A DNA stretch of 64,000 nucleotides from Celoporthe dispersa (taxonomy: Eukaryota > Ascomycota > Sordariomycetes > Diaporthales > Cryphonectriaceae), in assembly GCA_016584495.1 (NCBI GenBank), contig WAID01000008.1, positions 496,001 through 560,000 of the forward strand, read 5' to 3'. A model generated the notes under the pieces. That model did no database searches. It was not told the DNA's origin and was given only the letters and a program-made list of their open reading frames with translations. The position numbers and the translations under genes are program-made. Positions 25,232 to 38,254 of the stretch are shown piece by piece; positions within the stretch are counted from its first letter, which is position 1; every line of letters begins with the position of its first letter.

Positions 25232-26689
25232 AATTTGAAATATATAAATAGCTGCTATAATATAAATAGCTATTGAAATTTTTATATTTTATAAATATAA
25301 GCAAATTATATTATAAAGCGTTATTATATAGTATTCGAAAGATTAAATAAGAGATTATATTTTTATTATAGCTATAAATAAATAAATTAAATAATTTTTT
25401 ATTCTAATATAAGCGAGCTAATAATTAAGCTATTCTAATTTATATTATAAAATAAATAATTTTTTTAAATTAATTTAAAATAAAATAGGATTTAAAAATA
25501 ATTATAATAAATAAGCTTAATATTTTGCTTTAATTCAAAATAAAATTAGTATTCTTAAATATTAGTAAAGAAACTTGAATATTATTAATATTCTTAAATA
25601 TTAGTTTTGCTCAATTATTATTAATATTTATAAATATTAATTTTTTTCTAATTTTTTCTAATTAGATAGCTAGATTTATTAGCAAAAATTTTCGATTTAA
25701 AGCTATTTTCTCGTATCTATTAATATTATTTTAATTAATATTTTTTAAAATTTTCGCATTTATTAATATTATTTAGATTAATATTCTCGAAATTCTTTTT
25801 TTTCAAAATTATTTAATTTTAATATAATAATCGCTTATCTTTTTTTTAAGCAAATTTTCTAATTTTCTAATTAGAATATTAAGCTTTATTTTTGCTTTCT
25901 AGAATAATATATAATTTTGAAATTAGAGCAAAATAAAAACTTAATTTAATAATTTTATTTTCAATTTAATAATTTTATAATTATAAAATATTCTAAATTT
26001 TTATAATCTATAATAATCTTAATTAGTAATTATACTTTTTCTAATTCTAAATATTAATTTTCAAAGTAATAGATAATAGCCAAAAGTTTTTTATTATAGA
26101 TTTTATAATTGCATTTTGCAATAGAATATTTTTTTTTAAAAAAAGCTATAAGATAAAAGATATTATTATTCTTATATTAGAATAATACTTTTCTGAATAT
26201 ATAATTAAATATATTAATTTCCAGAATAATTTTCTTTTCTTAATTAAATAAAGCAAAGATTAAAGCTTAGATAAATGCTTTTTTTAAGCTTTCGAAAACT
26301 TTCTTATAAGCTATATTGAATATAAATAGAATATTTTTGCAAATTAAGCAAATTAACAAAATAATAATTTTTAAGGAATTTCTAATAAATTTTTAATAGG
26401 AATTGCTAAAGCTAATAAAAGCTTATATATTTATAATATAGATCGAGATTTTCTAATTAATAATAATTTCGATTTTCTTTAAATTCATTTACATTCTTTC
26501 AATATTAATAATTAATTCTACAAAAATTATTTTTTATATAAAAAATTCATATTTCTTCAATTTAGTATATAAGTTAACTTTTTTAAATATAAATAAAACT
26601 AAATAAATATAGCTATAAATTAGGATATTATCTAAATAAGCAATATAAAATATATTAAGATATTTTTTCAAAATATTATTAATAAATTT

Positions 26690-26884
26690 TTAGAAAATAG
26701 TAGAAATGCTTATAAAGCTGAAAAATATAATAAGTATTTCGAATAAGCTGAAATAAATGCAGAAAGCAATTAAATATTCTTTTTTCTTGCAAATATAAAG
26801 ATTATTGAATATAGAAATAATATTAATTTTAGAGAAATATTTTATCTTTTTTAGATTATTTAAGAATTTTTTAATTAAAAGCAA
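26690..26884 (-). pseudogene. Element C reverse transcriptase remnant
   Basis: A 64-codon open stretch on the minus strand resembling the Gypsy RT segment around the first catalytic Asp (LDxxSAFN-type, here INIISIFN) and the following FxLFE block. Flanking frames are closed by stops. The catalytic Asp is changed to Asn, consistent with a G-to-A RIP change. Confidence 0.6.
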
Positions 26885-29232
26885 TAAATATTAATCTTTT
26901 ATAATAATATTATTTAAAATATAATAATTTATATAAAAATATAAGTTTTTATCTAATTTAGTAATAAATAGAATAGAGAAAGCAAGATAATAAGCTAAAT
27001 TAAATAAATCTTTTATATAAATTTTCTTCAAGTTATTTTTAAAATATAATAAGTTTATTTCGAAATATAATATATAATAAGCTAAATAGAATAATCTTTT
27101 CTTTCTAAAAAGCGATATAATAATTATAGAGATAATAAAATAATAATTTATTAGTTTTTTTTAAAAAAATATATTAGCAAATTTCTAGAATTCGAGAAAT
27201 AAGAAATTAGCTAGCTTTAAAGCTAACTTTTCTAATAAAGCAATATTTATATTTTCCAGAATAATTATAAATAAGCAGCAATTCTTTTATTAAATATAAA
27301 TAAGTTTCGAAATATTTTATAAAGCTTTAATTTTTATTGAATAATTAGAAATATTATAACATTTTTAATAATATTCGGTATTAAATATAATAATATGCGA
27401 AATAAAGCAGATTATAGAATTATATTATTTAAATTATAATATTTTTAGAATAATCGAATAATAAGCGAATTGAATAATAAAAAGCTTTAGCTTTTTCTAA
27501 TAATAATTATTAATTTAGTAAATAGCTAAAATATAATATAAGATTTTTTTATTTTCTATAAAGCAGCTATTAAAGATTTTGATTTCGAATGGCTTTTTTA
27601 ATAATAATAATAGCAAATTGTAATTTCTAGCTTAGCTTTTATTAATAAAAGCTTTTCTTTTAGCTTTAGAATTTATTAAAGTATAAATAAATAGAATTTC
27701 TTTTTCTATTATTAAATATAATAATAAGATTAGTATTCGAGAATATTAATTTTTTTTAATTAAGAATCTAATAATAATAGCAATAAAAATATAGATTTTG
27801 CGCAAAGCAATCTTATTATTGTTATTAGAATAATTTATTCTAGCTAAAATAATAAATTTAATAATAAAAGCTTAAAAGCAATTTATTTTAAATTTATATT
27901 ATTTAATAAGCTAGAATTAGAAGAGATCTTTTAATATATTTTAAAAATAATTAAATTAATAAATAAAATAGAAATTAGGCAATAAATTAATTAAATAAGC
28001 TATTAGATTGATTATATTGAATTTATATTCGAAGATTGCAAGAATAAATATTTAATTTAGAGCAATTAGTAATAAAATAGTTAAATAAATTATAATAATA
28101 GCATTTATAATGCTTTTTATAGCTATTATTTTGCTATTAAGAGCTTAGATTTATAGATTCTTTAATAATAGCAAATATAGAAAAAGCTTTAAGAAAGGAA
28201 TATTTTTGAAGCTAAAAGAGATTAGCAAGCTAAAATTTAAATAATATAATAGAAAAAATATTTCTAATCTAAAAGATTTATTATTAATATTAATAATAAT
28301 AATTATTTAGGAATTAGAAATATTTGAAATATTCTTAAAATTTATTAGAAAATATAGAATTATATAAGAGTATATTTTGCAGCTTATAAGAAATGTTTTA
28401 AAATAATAAGAATATAAAAGCAATTTCGAGCATTTTGTTTTTTAGAAATAAGCAATTAAATTCTGAAAAATAAATATTAAAATCTTAATTATGCTATTTC
28501 AATTAATATAGCTTATTTCAAATATTCTAAATCTAATTAGAATTTCCAAAAATATTTTCCAAGTATTTTAATATAGCAGAATAGTTTTTGAATTAGAGAA
28601 TTATATAAGCAGTTTTAAGCAAAATTAATTTATAAGCTTTTTTAATTAAATATTTAATAATATAAATTAATTAAATAAAAATAATTAGAAAGCAATTTAT
28701 ATTAGTAATTATCTTTCTATATATTTATTATATAAAATAGTAGAGATTATTATAGCTATTATTATATTTATTAAAATTAGGAAATTATTTAAAAAAATAA
28801 GCAGAATTAGAAAGTCAGATATTAATAAGAGAAAATAATATTATAATATTATCTGCTTATAATTTAATAAATAAAGATTGATTAAAGATTGAAATAATAA
28901 TAGTTATAATTAGCTAAATAAGCTTAATAGCTTTCTATTCTTTATTTTTTGCGATTATAAAAGCTTTTTAAGCTTTCTTAAACTAATATTGCTAATATTA
29001 AACTATATTATTATATTCGAATATTATAATATGCAGTATTAGGATCTTTTCTTATAAATTAGATTTTTTCTTTTTCTAAGCTTATTATATAATAATTAAG
29101 ATTCTATAAATATAGAAGCTAATCAGAAATATATTAAGCTATTTGCTTTATTAATTCTTGCGAGGAATTTATAGCTAAAGATAGCTATAAGCGATTAAAT
29201 ATTATTGCTATCTAAGAGATAAAGCTATATAG

Positions 29233-29488
29233 TATTACGATAGCTAGCAGAAGAATAAGCGAATAATAAGCAAGCATATCGATTCTCTATTCTAGCTATA
29301 GATAAGCAGGCTCTATTCTTAGATAGATATAGGCTCTATTGATAAGATATAGCTCAAAAAGCTATAATTATAGATAGCGGGCAGGATAGAGTTTTATCTA
29401 ATAAATTGATTATATAAGCAATTTATATGATTATATCTAATCCTTCGAGTTAGGGTATCAGCGGTCCTAGGGAAGCTGTCTGTGATAT
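29233..29488 (-). repeat. LTR of Gypsy element C (right copy)
   Basis: 256 bp; starts TATTACGATAGC (TG changed to TA) and ends CTGTGATA. As the element reads on the minus strand, this is its 5' LTR. It is the less mutated of the pair. Confidence 0.78.
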
Positions 29489-29757
29489 ATATTAAATCTA
29501 TCTAATAGTAATGTGTATATTTTTATATATTCAGGTTTTCAATTCTGAATCGATAGAATCAATATCAAGCTTATTGATTCAATCAGATTAATATTAATTC
29601 TATCAATCCGTAATTCTAATCTTAAATTATATAATATTAATTCATTTATGAATTTGCATTGAAATATTGGATTCTCAGTTTCTAGAAATCTATTCTGAAT
29701 AGCTTAAATGCTATACTATTTCTTTATTATAATCTGCATATTGAATAGATTATAATA
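29489..29757 (+). repeat. Family D solo LTR, right half
   Basis: Continuation of the LTR begun at 22,935, starting with the TATAT target duplication. It ends near TATAATA, where intact copies have ATTACA. Confidence 0.7.
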
Positions 29758-29788
29758 TTATTTCCTTTCTATAAATCGTTATTCTTAA

Positions 29789-30341
29789 TCAAAAGATAGT
29801 AGGAAGTGGGAAAACTGAAAAGTTGAAGAAGTAGAAGGTTGATAGTCAATAGTTGAAGAACTGTTGTATTCGTTAATTGTTATTCTATCTAGCTATTCGA
29901 ATAAGAAGGAAATATTCGATATATTTATAATTGAATTTTCTTTCAATCTAGTTTTACTGATTTGATTAAAATTACTATTATTTGTTATTTAATTAGCGTC
30001 TAGCATTCTTTAGCTAATTAATATAATTTTAATCTGCTAATAATATTCGTATATTGGAATTCTAATTTTATTACAGAATTCCTTTTCTATAGAATTCTAT
30101 TGTTATTTTAATCTTATTTGATTAATATAGCATTCTTTTTAATAGAATTTCTTATTATTATTTAATTTAATAACGAATATTTGTTTTAAGCTAATAATAG
30201 GATAGAATTCCTATTACGGAGCTTTTGCTCTTATTGAAAAATATCGAAGTTTTTGCTCCATTAGATAGAATTGAAGCTATTTAGAAATAATCTTTATTTA
30301 TTTCTATATTTAATTAGCTATTATAGAATAATAGACTAATA
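29789..30341 (-). repeat. Copia LTR, left copy
   Basis: 553 bp, read on plus as TCAAAAGATAGTAGG...GACTAATA. It is the reference for the other Copia LTR copies in the window. Confidence 0.8.
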
Positions 30342-31266
30342 GCCTCTCTTAAGCTATATTTAATATTGAATTTAGCTTACTTATTGATTTAATAGTAAAA
30401 ACCTTTATAATAAATAAAATTATTTATTTAAATATTCTTTTAATATTTAAATATAGAAATATTTTATTTCGAAATTTTATATATATATATATATAGCTTA
30501 TCTCTTTATTAAGCTTAATTTATCGACGTAATTAGTAAATTAGTCTATAGGAATACTTTTAGTTAATAAATCAGCTAGATTTTCCTTATTTTTACAATAT
30601 ATTAATATTAACTTTTTTTCTTAAATGCATTATTATATATAGTAATAGCAAATATCAATATATTTACTTTTTTTATAGTATTCAGAGTTTTTAGCTAATT
30701 TTTAAATTGATTTTGAATCTATTATAATAGCTGATTTATTTAGGTTTAGCTTTAAATTTAATTTATTATTAAATAAAATTAATTGAAAATTTAAATAGAT
30801 AGCGTTTTTATCAGCTTCTTTTAAATTTATATATTCAGCTTTGCTTATATTAATAGCAATTATTTATTATAAATTATTAATCTAGCCAATTGGATTATTA
30901 TGCTCAAAATAAAATATATAGCTAGCTATACTAATTCTATTATCCAAATTATCAGCATAATTGCTATTATTAAATCCTATTAAGTTTAATTCAATAGGTT
31001 TATTTGTATATAAATTATAATAAATTCCTAAATTAAAAAAATTTAATAAATAATCTTATATTCAATTTAAAGCATTCTAATATTCTTTTGAAAGATTTGA
31101 TATAAAATATAAGCATAGATTAATCCTATATATTATATTAGGTTTTATTTTAATAGCTAAAAATAGTAAAGCATCTATTTCTTATTAATATAATTTTATT
31201 TCTTCAAAGCTAGCTTATTTAATCGATTTATATAATTTTAAATTTGTTTCGATTAATATATTATAT

Positions 31267-31364
31267 CGTTTATTATTTTGTTTATTAAAATATTCTATAT
31301 TTTTTTTATATATTTCGTTTATTATTTTGTTTATTAAAATATTCTATATTTTTTTTATATATTT
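31267..31364. repeat. Tandem duplication, 2 x 49 bp
   Basis: Two adjacent copies (31,267-31,315 and 31,316-31,364) starting CGTTTATTATTTTG, inside the Copia RT region. They look identical, so they arose after most of the RIP changes. Confidence 0.85.
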
Positions 31365-32972
31365 CGTTTAATATATTTTTAATATATTCTGTTTTTTATT
31401 TAATTTCGTTTTTATTTCTAGAAATATTAATAATATATTTATATATTATAATTTTATTTCAATACTAACTTTATTAGCTATTTCATTTATTTTATTTATA
31501 TTCAGCTCTAGTATTATTATATTATTAATATAGCATAATAATATAATCTTTTTATTTTTATTTAAAAAATAGCTTTAATTATATTTCAATTCAATAAAAT
31601 TATATTTTTCTAAGCTTATTTTTAAATATTTATATTATAGCTTAGGCAATTGCTTTAAATTATATAATGCTTTAATTAATTTATAGACTTTATATTCTAA
31701 GCTTAGTTTTTCAAATTCTATTAATTGAATTATATATATTTTTTAATCTATTTTAGCATATACGAAAGCGTTTTTTATATTATACTATAAAAAATTCTAA
31801 TTAAAATATAAGCTAATTATAAAAGCTAATCGATAAGTTTCACTTTAATTGATTATATTAAAAATTTCTAAATAATCTATACTTAATATTTGATTAAAAT
31901 CTTATATAATTTAATAGGATTTATAATAAATAATATTTCCAAATTCATTAGTTTTATATTTATAGATCCAATACTCTTTTAGCATTTTTCGATCTTTTAG
32001 TAAATTAATTAATTCGTAAATATATTGCTTTTCCAATTTATCTATTTCAGCTTTTATTAAATTTAGCTATTATATAGCTTCTTTGCTATTTATAGCTTAT
32101 TTATAAATAAATAATTCTTTATTTATATTAATTATATAAATTAATATATTAGCTAATTTATTAATATTATTTTCAATAGTATTATTATTATTTTGAAAAG
32201 CAATATTAGCTATTTTACTAAACTTTTTTGTAAAAACTAGATTACTTTTACTAAAAGAAAAGGATTATAAAAATAGCTTATCTAATTTATTAATTTCTTT
32301 TATAATATTATTATTTATTAATCCGTTTTGTAAATCAGATAATAATTCGTTATTCAAAATAATATTAGTTTTATTATTTAAGCTATTTAAATTAATATAA
32401 TTTATATTATTATTTAAATCTAATTTCGATATATGCTTATTTTTATTCGATAATTTTAGAAAGCTATTTTGTATTATTTTTAAATCTCGAATCTATATTA
32501 ATTAATTTCGTTTTAAATCTTATATTTTATAATTTGCATTATTTTCGCTAAAGCTAATTAATAGATTTAAAGCAGCCTTAGATTCAATTTTAATTCTTTT
32601 ATTTGGTTTTTTTAATTTATAATATAATAGGCTATTGAAAATTTTTATATTATTAATATTCAATTTATTTCTATTTTTTAATTCGAAAAGCATTTTAAAG
32701 CTAATAATTGAATATAATATACGATTATATAAATAATAAGTTATTATTAATGCTTCTTCTTATAAATAAGAAAATAAATTAGCATTTGTTAATAAAGCTT
32801 TTACTTTATTTAATAATATTCGATTTATTCTTTCTATAGTTCTATTTTGTTATGAAATATAAAATGAAAATTTCTAATATATTATATTAATATTATTTAA
32901 AATATATTTAAATTATTTATTAATATATTCAGTATTATTATTGCTAGCAAATTGTTTTATTTTATTCGTATA

Positions 32973-33347
32973 CTAATTTTCAGCTATAGCTTTAAATTTA
33001 TTAAATATTGCTAAAGCTTCGTTTTTCGATTTTAATAATTCTATTTCGATATATTTTGTTTTTTTATTAAGAAAAGTAATGAAATATTTATATTTATTAT
33101 ATATATATAAATTGATTAGTTTATATATATTTGAGCTTATTTTTTCAAAATATTTAATTGCTTTAAGCGATTTAGAAAATTTATTTATATTTTGCATTAT
33201 ATTAGCTTTATAGCAAATTTCGCAATTTGATTTTTTATTTATATAGCTAAATTGCTTATATAGCAATTTTATTTTATTTAATTTATTTGAATTAATTACA
33301 AAAATTTTCGTTGGTTTTTTAATAAGCTTAATAAATAAATAATACAA
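32973..33347 (-). pseudogene. Copia integrase remnant (longest open stretch in the block)
   Basis: A 124-codon open frame on the minus strand. It contains the C-x-x-C half of the zinc-binding region (NCEICYKA), then a Y-K-Y-F-I-T-F-L core start and a T-K-Y-I-E-I-x-L-L-K-S-K-x-E-A block typical of Ty1/Copia integrases. It is open mainly because few susceptible codons occur here; both sides are closed by stops. Confidence 0.7.
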
Positions 33348-35337
33348 ATTACTTATTTTTTCATTAATAAATAAAATTTTCCAATTTTTAAATAATATTA
33401 TATTAGTATTATAAAAATAATTATTAATATTTTTAAATAAATAATTTTAAGATATTAAATGAATATCTATTTCAGGCATATAATAGCACTTATTTAATAA
33501 TAGATACTCTTTTATATTAATAAATTCAATATAAATTATACTAATGCTTTTTATTTCTAATTTCTTTGCTTTTTCCTAGCTTATAGTTTTATTGCATTTT
33601 ATAAAAGATTAAAAATAGCTTCTATTGCATATTATATTTTATTCAGCAGCTGAATCTATTATAAAATTAATATAATAATTATTATTTAAATAATGAATAG
33701 TTAATATTTTCATTGCTTGAATTTCAGCTATTAATGAATTTATTTATTCAATAATATTATTAGTTAAATTATTTTCAATTTAAGAATTATTTTTAATAAT
33801 TATATTTATTTATAAAATAAAATTGCTAATTAAATCGAAATTAATATCCAAATTATTTTATTCATAATTATATTTTATTAAATAAATAATAGATTATTAA
33901 TTTTAGCTTTTGCTATAATTAATATATCAATATTAGCTTCTTTTATTTCTTAAGCAATATTAATTTGAAAGTTATTTAATTTAATCAATTAATTAATCGA
34001 TTTAGAATCTCTTAATAAATCCTAATTCTTAAAAGCTTTATTAGGAAATAAATAAAAGCAATCTTTTATATTATAGATAGGTATATTATAATGCTTGCAA
34101 TATTTTTTTTTCGTTTTTTTCTAAAGCTTTTTAATAATTCGATTCGAATTTAAATTGAAATTCGATTTAAAATTCTTTTTATTATTTCTAATAAAAAGAA
34201 TCTTTTTCGAATTAATATTTATTTTTTAGATTCGTCTAAAAGAATAAAAATTAGCATTATAATTATATATATATTAGAATTAATTCGATATTATTATATA
34301 ATAGACAAAATAAAATTATTATATTTATTAGAAAGGCTTTCGAGAATCTAAATTAAAATCAGTTTATTAGATAAATTAATACTTCTAAATTTTAATTTAT
34401 CTAAAATTTATTTAATAGAATTAACAAATTTTTCTATTAATTTTTCAAATTATAAAATAAAGAATTCTTTATAGATTAAAAATATTAATATAAATCTTTT
34501 AAAATTATATAAATATTCTAACTTTTTCTATATTTCGAAAGCTATTAATAAATATTGAATTTATTATAAAAGATTATTTCCTATTAATAGAATAATTAAA
34601 TCTTTTGCTATTATATTATTCTAAGCTATTAGTAAAATAGTATTATATATTTTAGCTAATTTTTATAAAAGATTTATAAAAGAATTTTCGTTTTCTTTAT
34701 CTTCTTTATTTAATTTATTTATTTTATTTTGTTAAATTAGAATATATTTTCGAAGAATAGCATTATGTATTTTTTTCTAATATAAAATGCTTTTAGTATA
34801 AATAGCTTAAATAATATAATTTTCTTTATTCCTAAAATAAGAAAAAAAGAATTCGAAGCTTAAATAAAATCGCTATTTTATCTATTTTTATATTATATAA
34901 AAATAAATAGCTAAAATATAATAATATAAAATATTAATATATTTATGGTTAAATTAATATATTTGATTAGTTTTTTTATATTAATTTTATTAATTAAGAA
35001 AAAATAAGTATTTTGCAAAAAGTGCGAATTTATTCGAATTGAATACTTTTAATTGCAAAATCGATTTTTGCAATAAATAAAATAGATATATAAAATCGAA
35101 ATAACAATATATATGCAATTTTATATTATTAATATAATATATTAATAGATTTAAGATTCCGAAAAGAAAATAGATCGAAAAAATGAAAAAGTGGATCTTT
35201 TTCGAAAAGATAATAATTATAATATTTTTATGCGAAAAAGTAATTTTTCGTTAAAAAAGGTAAATCGGATGAAAAATAATATAAAAAGCTTATTTTCAAA
35301 GTTTTCCCGAATTTATAGCAAATCCGAATTTATAATC

Positions 35338-35815
35338 TCAAAAGGTAATAGGAAGTGAGAAAATTGAAAAGTTGAAGAAATAGAAGTCAAAAAGTAATAG
35401 GAAGTGGGAAAACTGAAAAGTTAAAGAAGTAAAACATTGATAATCAATAATTGAAGAATTATTATATTTATTGATAATTATTCTATCTAATTATTCGAAT
35501 AAGAAAATATTCGATATATTTATAATTGAATTTTCTTTCAATCTAGTTTTACTGATTTGATTAAAATTACTATTATTATTTTAATCTTATTTGATTAATA
35601 TAGCATTCTTTTTAATAGAATTTCTTATTATTATTTAATTTAATAACGAATATTTGTTTTAAGCTAATAATAGAATAGAATTCCTATTACAGAGCTTTTT
35701 GCTTCTATTGAAAGATATCGGAGTTTTTGCTCCGTTAGATAGAATTGAAGCTATTTAGAAATAATCTTTATTTATTTCTATATTTAATTAGCTATTATAG
35801 AGTAATAGACTAATA
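35338..35815 (-). repeat. Copia LTR, right copy (shortened)
   Basis: Same LTR as 29,789-30,341, but with a partial duplication at its outer end and a deletion of the middle part. Confidence 0.75.
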
Positions 35816-38254
35816 ATTTTTATAATCCTTTTCTTTTAATAAAAATAATTCAGTTTTTACGAAAAAGTTTGATAAAATAGCTAATGATGTTTTTCAAAAT
35901 AATAATATTATTATTAAAAACATTGATAAATTAATTAATATATTAATTTGTATAATTAATATAAATAAAAAACTATTTATTTATAAATAAACTATAAATA
36001 GCAAAGAAGCTATATAATAGCTAAATTCAATAAAAGCTGAAATAAACGAATTAGAAAAATAATATATTTGGGAATTAATTAATTTACTAAAAGATTGAAA
36101 AATATTAGAAGAGTATTGGATCTATAAATATAAATTTAACGAATTTAGAAATATTATTCGTTATAAATCTTATTAGATTATATAAGATTTTAATCAAATA
36201 TTAGATATAGATTATCTAGAAATTTTTAATACGATTTATCGAAACGAAACTTATCGACTAGTTTTTATAATTAGCTTATATTTTAATTAGAATTTTTTAT
36301 AGTATAATATAAAAAACGCTTTCGTATATGCTAAAATAGATTAAAAAATATATATAATTCAATTAATAGAATTTGAAAAACTAAGCTTAGAATATAAAGT
36401 CTATAAATTAATTAAAGCATTATATAATTTAAAGCAATTGCCTAAGCTATAATATAAATATTTAAAAATAAGCTTAGAAAAATATAGTTTTATTAAATTA
36501 AAATACAACTAAAGCTGTTTTTTAAATAAAAATGAAAAGATTATATTATTATACTATATTGATAATATAATAATATTAAAGCCGAATATAAATAAAATAA
36601 ATAAAATAGCTAATAAAGCTAGTATTGAAATAAAATTATAGTATATAAGCATACTATTAATGTTTCTAGGAATAGAAATAAAATTAAATAAAGAATAGAA
36701 TATATTAAAAATGCATTAAATGAAATATACGAAAAAATATATAAAACATTTTAATAAACAAAATAATAAATAATATAATATATTAATCGAAACAAATTTT
36801 AAAATTATATAAATCGATTAAATAAGCTAATCTTGAAGAAATAAAATTATATTAATAAGAAATAAGTGCTTTACTATTTTTAGCTATTAAAATAAGACTT
36901 GATATAATATATAGGGTTAATTTATATTTACGTTTTATATCAAATCTTTCAAAAGAATATTGAAACGCTTTAAATCGAATATAAGATTATTTATTAAATT
37001 TTTCTGATTTAGGAATCTATTATAATCTATATATGAATAAACTTATTGAATTAAATTTAATAAGGTTTAGTAATAGCAGTTATGCTGATAATTTGAATAC
37101 TAGAATTAGTATAGCTAGCTATATATTTTATTTTAGGCATAATAATCTAATTAGCTGGATTAATAGTTTATAATGAATAATTGCTACTAGTATAAGCGAA
37201 GCTGAATATATAGATTTAAAAAGGCTGCTAAAGAAGCTATTTATTTAAATTATCAATTAACTTTATTTAATAATGAATTAAACTTAAAGCTAAACCTAAA
37301 TAAATCAGCTATTATAACAGATTCAGAATTAGTTCAAAAATTAGCTGAAAACCTTGAATACTATAAAAGAAGTAAATATATTGATATTTGCTATTATTAT
37401 ATATAACAATGCATTCAAGAAGAAAAGTTAATATTAACCCATTGTAAAAGCAAAGAAAATCTAGCTAACCTATTAACTAAGAGTATTCCTATAGACCAAT
37501 TTACTAATTACGTCGATAAACTAGACTTAATAAAGAAATAAGCTATATATATATTTATATATTTATATATAAATAAAAAACTTCGAAATAAAATATTTCT
37601 ATATTTAAATATTGAAAAGAGTATTTAAATAAATAGTTTTATCTATTATAAAAGTTTTTGCTATTAAATAAATAAATAAGCTAAATTCAATATTGAATAT
37701 AGCTTAAGAGGGGCTATTAGTTTATTATTCTATAATAGCTAAATAAATAAAGATTATTTCTAAATAACTTCAGTTCTATCTAACGGAAGAAAAACTCCGA
37801 TATTCTTCAATAGGAGCAAAAGCTTCGTAATAAGAATTATATCCTATTATTAGTTTAAAACAAACATTCGTTATTAAATTAAATAATAATAAGAAATTCT
37901 ATTAAAAAGAATGCTATATTAATCAAATAAGATTAAATAATAATAGAATTCTATGAAAAAGAAATTTTGTAATAAAATTAGAATTCCAATATACGAATGT
38001 TATTAGCAGATTAAAATTATATTAATTAGTTAAAGAATGCTAGACGCTAATTAAATAATAAATAATAGTAATTTTAATCAAATCAGTAAAACTAGATTGA
38101 AAGAAAATTCAATTATAAATATATCGAATATTTCCTTCTTATTCGAATAACTAGATAGAGTAACGATCAACGAATACAACAGTTCTTCAACTATTGATTA
38201 TCAACTTTCTACTTCTTCAACCTTTCAGTTTTCCCACTTCCTACTACCTTTTGA
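35816..38254 (+). mobile_element. 5'-truncated inverted Copia copy
   Basis: Forward-oriented internal sequence from just upstream of reverse transcriptase through RNase H, ending near 37,530 with the same K-E-N-L-A-x-L-L-T-K motif. A purine tract (AAGAGGGG) and one LTR (37,715-38,254) follow. It is the mirror image of 30,342-32,290 of the neighbouring element, making inverted arms of about 1.9 kb plus LTR. There is no gag, integrase or 5' LTR. It is less RIP-mutated than its partner around 36.9-37.5 kb. Confidence 0.8.
37715..38254 (+). repeat. Copia LTR (3' LTR of the inverted copy)
   Basis: 540 bp; starts TATTAGTTTATT and ends CTACCTTTTGA. Reverse orientation relative to 29,789-30,341. Confidence 0.8.

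Larger units (their letters stand above)
23125..29488 (-). mobile_element. Gypsy-type LTR retrotransposon C, RIP-degraded, 6.4 kb
   Basis: LTRs at 23,125-23,379 (TGTTACGATAGC start) and 29,233-29,488. The element sits in a family D solo LTR, and both flanks carry TATAT (23,120-23,124 and 29,489-29,493). The uninterrupted family D copy has TGTAT at that point, so this is a good 5-bp target duplication with RIP changes. The minus strand from 26,884 to 26,690 encodes a reverse-transcriptase core with a SKINIISIFN-like block followed by a CxYFSLFE-like block, so the element reads right to left. A Copia LTR (24,706-25,231) is inserted in its 3' half. No domain is intact. Confidence 0.82.
29789..35815 (-). 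mobile_element. Copia-type LTR retrotransposon, RIP-degraded, 6.0 kb
   Basis: Same-orientation LTRs at 29,789-30,341 and 35,338-35,815 enclose an internal region read on the minus strand. From right to left I see a zinc-knuckle-like remnant near 34.05-34.1 kb, an integrase region (33,347-32,973), reverse transcriptase (about 32.1-31.5 kb) and RNase H with the closing C-K-x-K-E-N-L-A-D-L-L-T-K motif near 30.55-30.6 kb. Integrase before RT is the Copia (Ty1) order. A purine-rich AAGAGAGG lies just inside the 3' LTR. The right LTR is shortened in the middle and has a partial duplication of its first 48 bp (35,338-35,385, repeated at 35,386). I found no clear target duplication. Confidence 0.85.
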
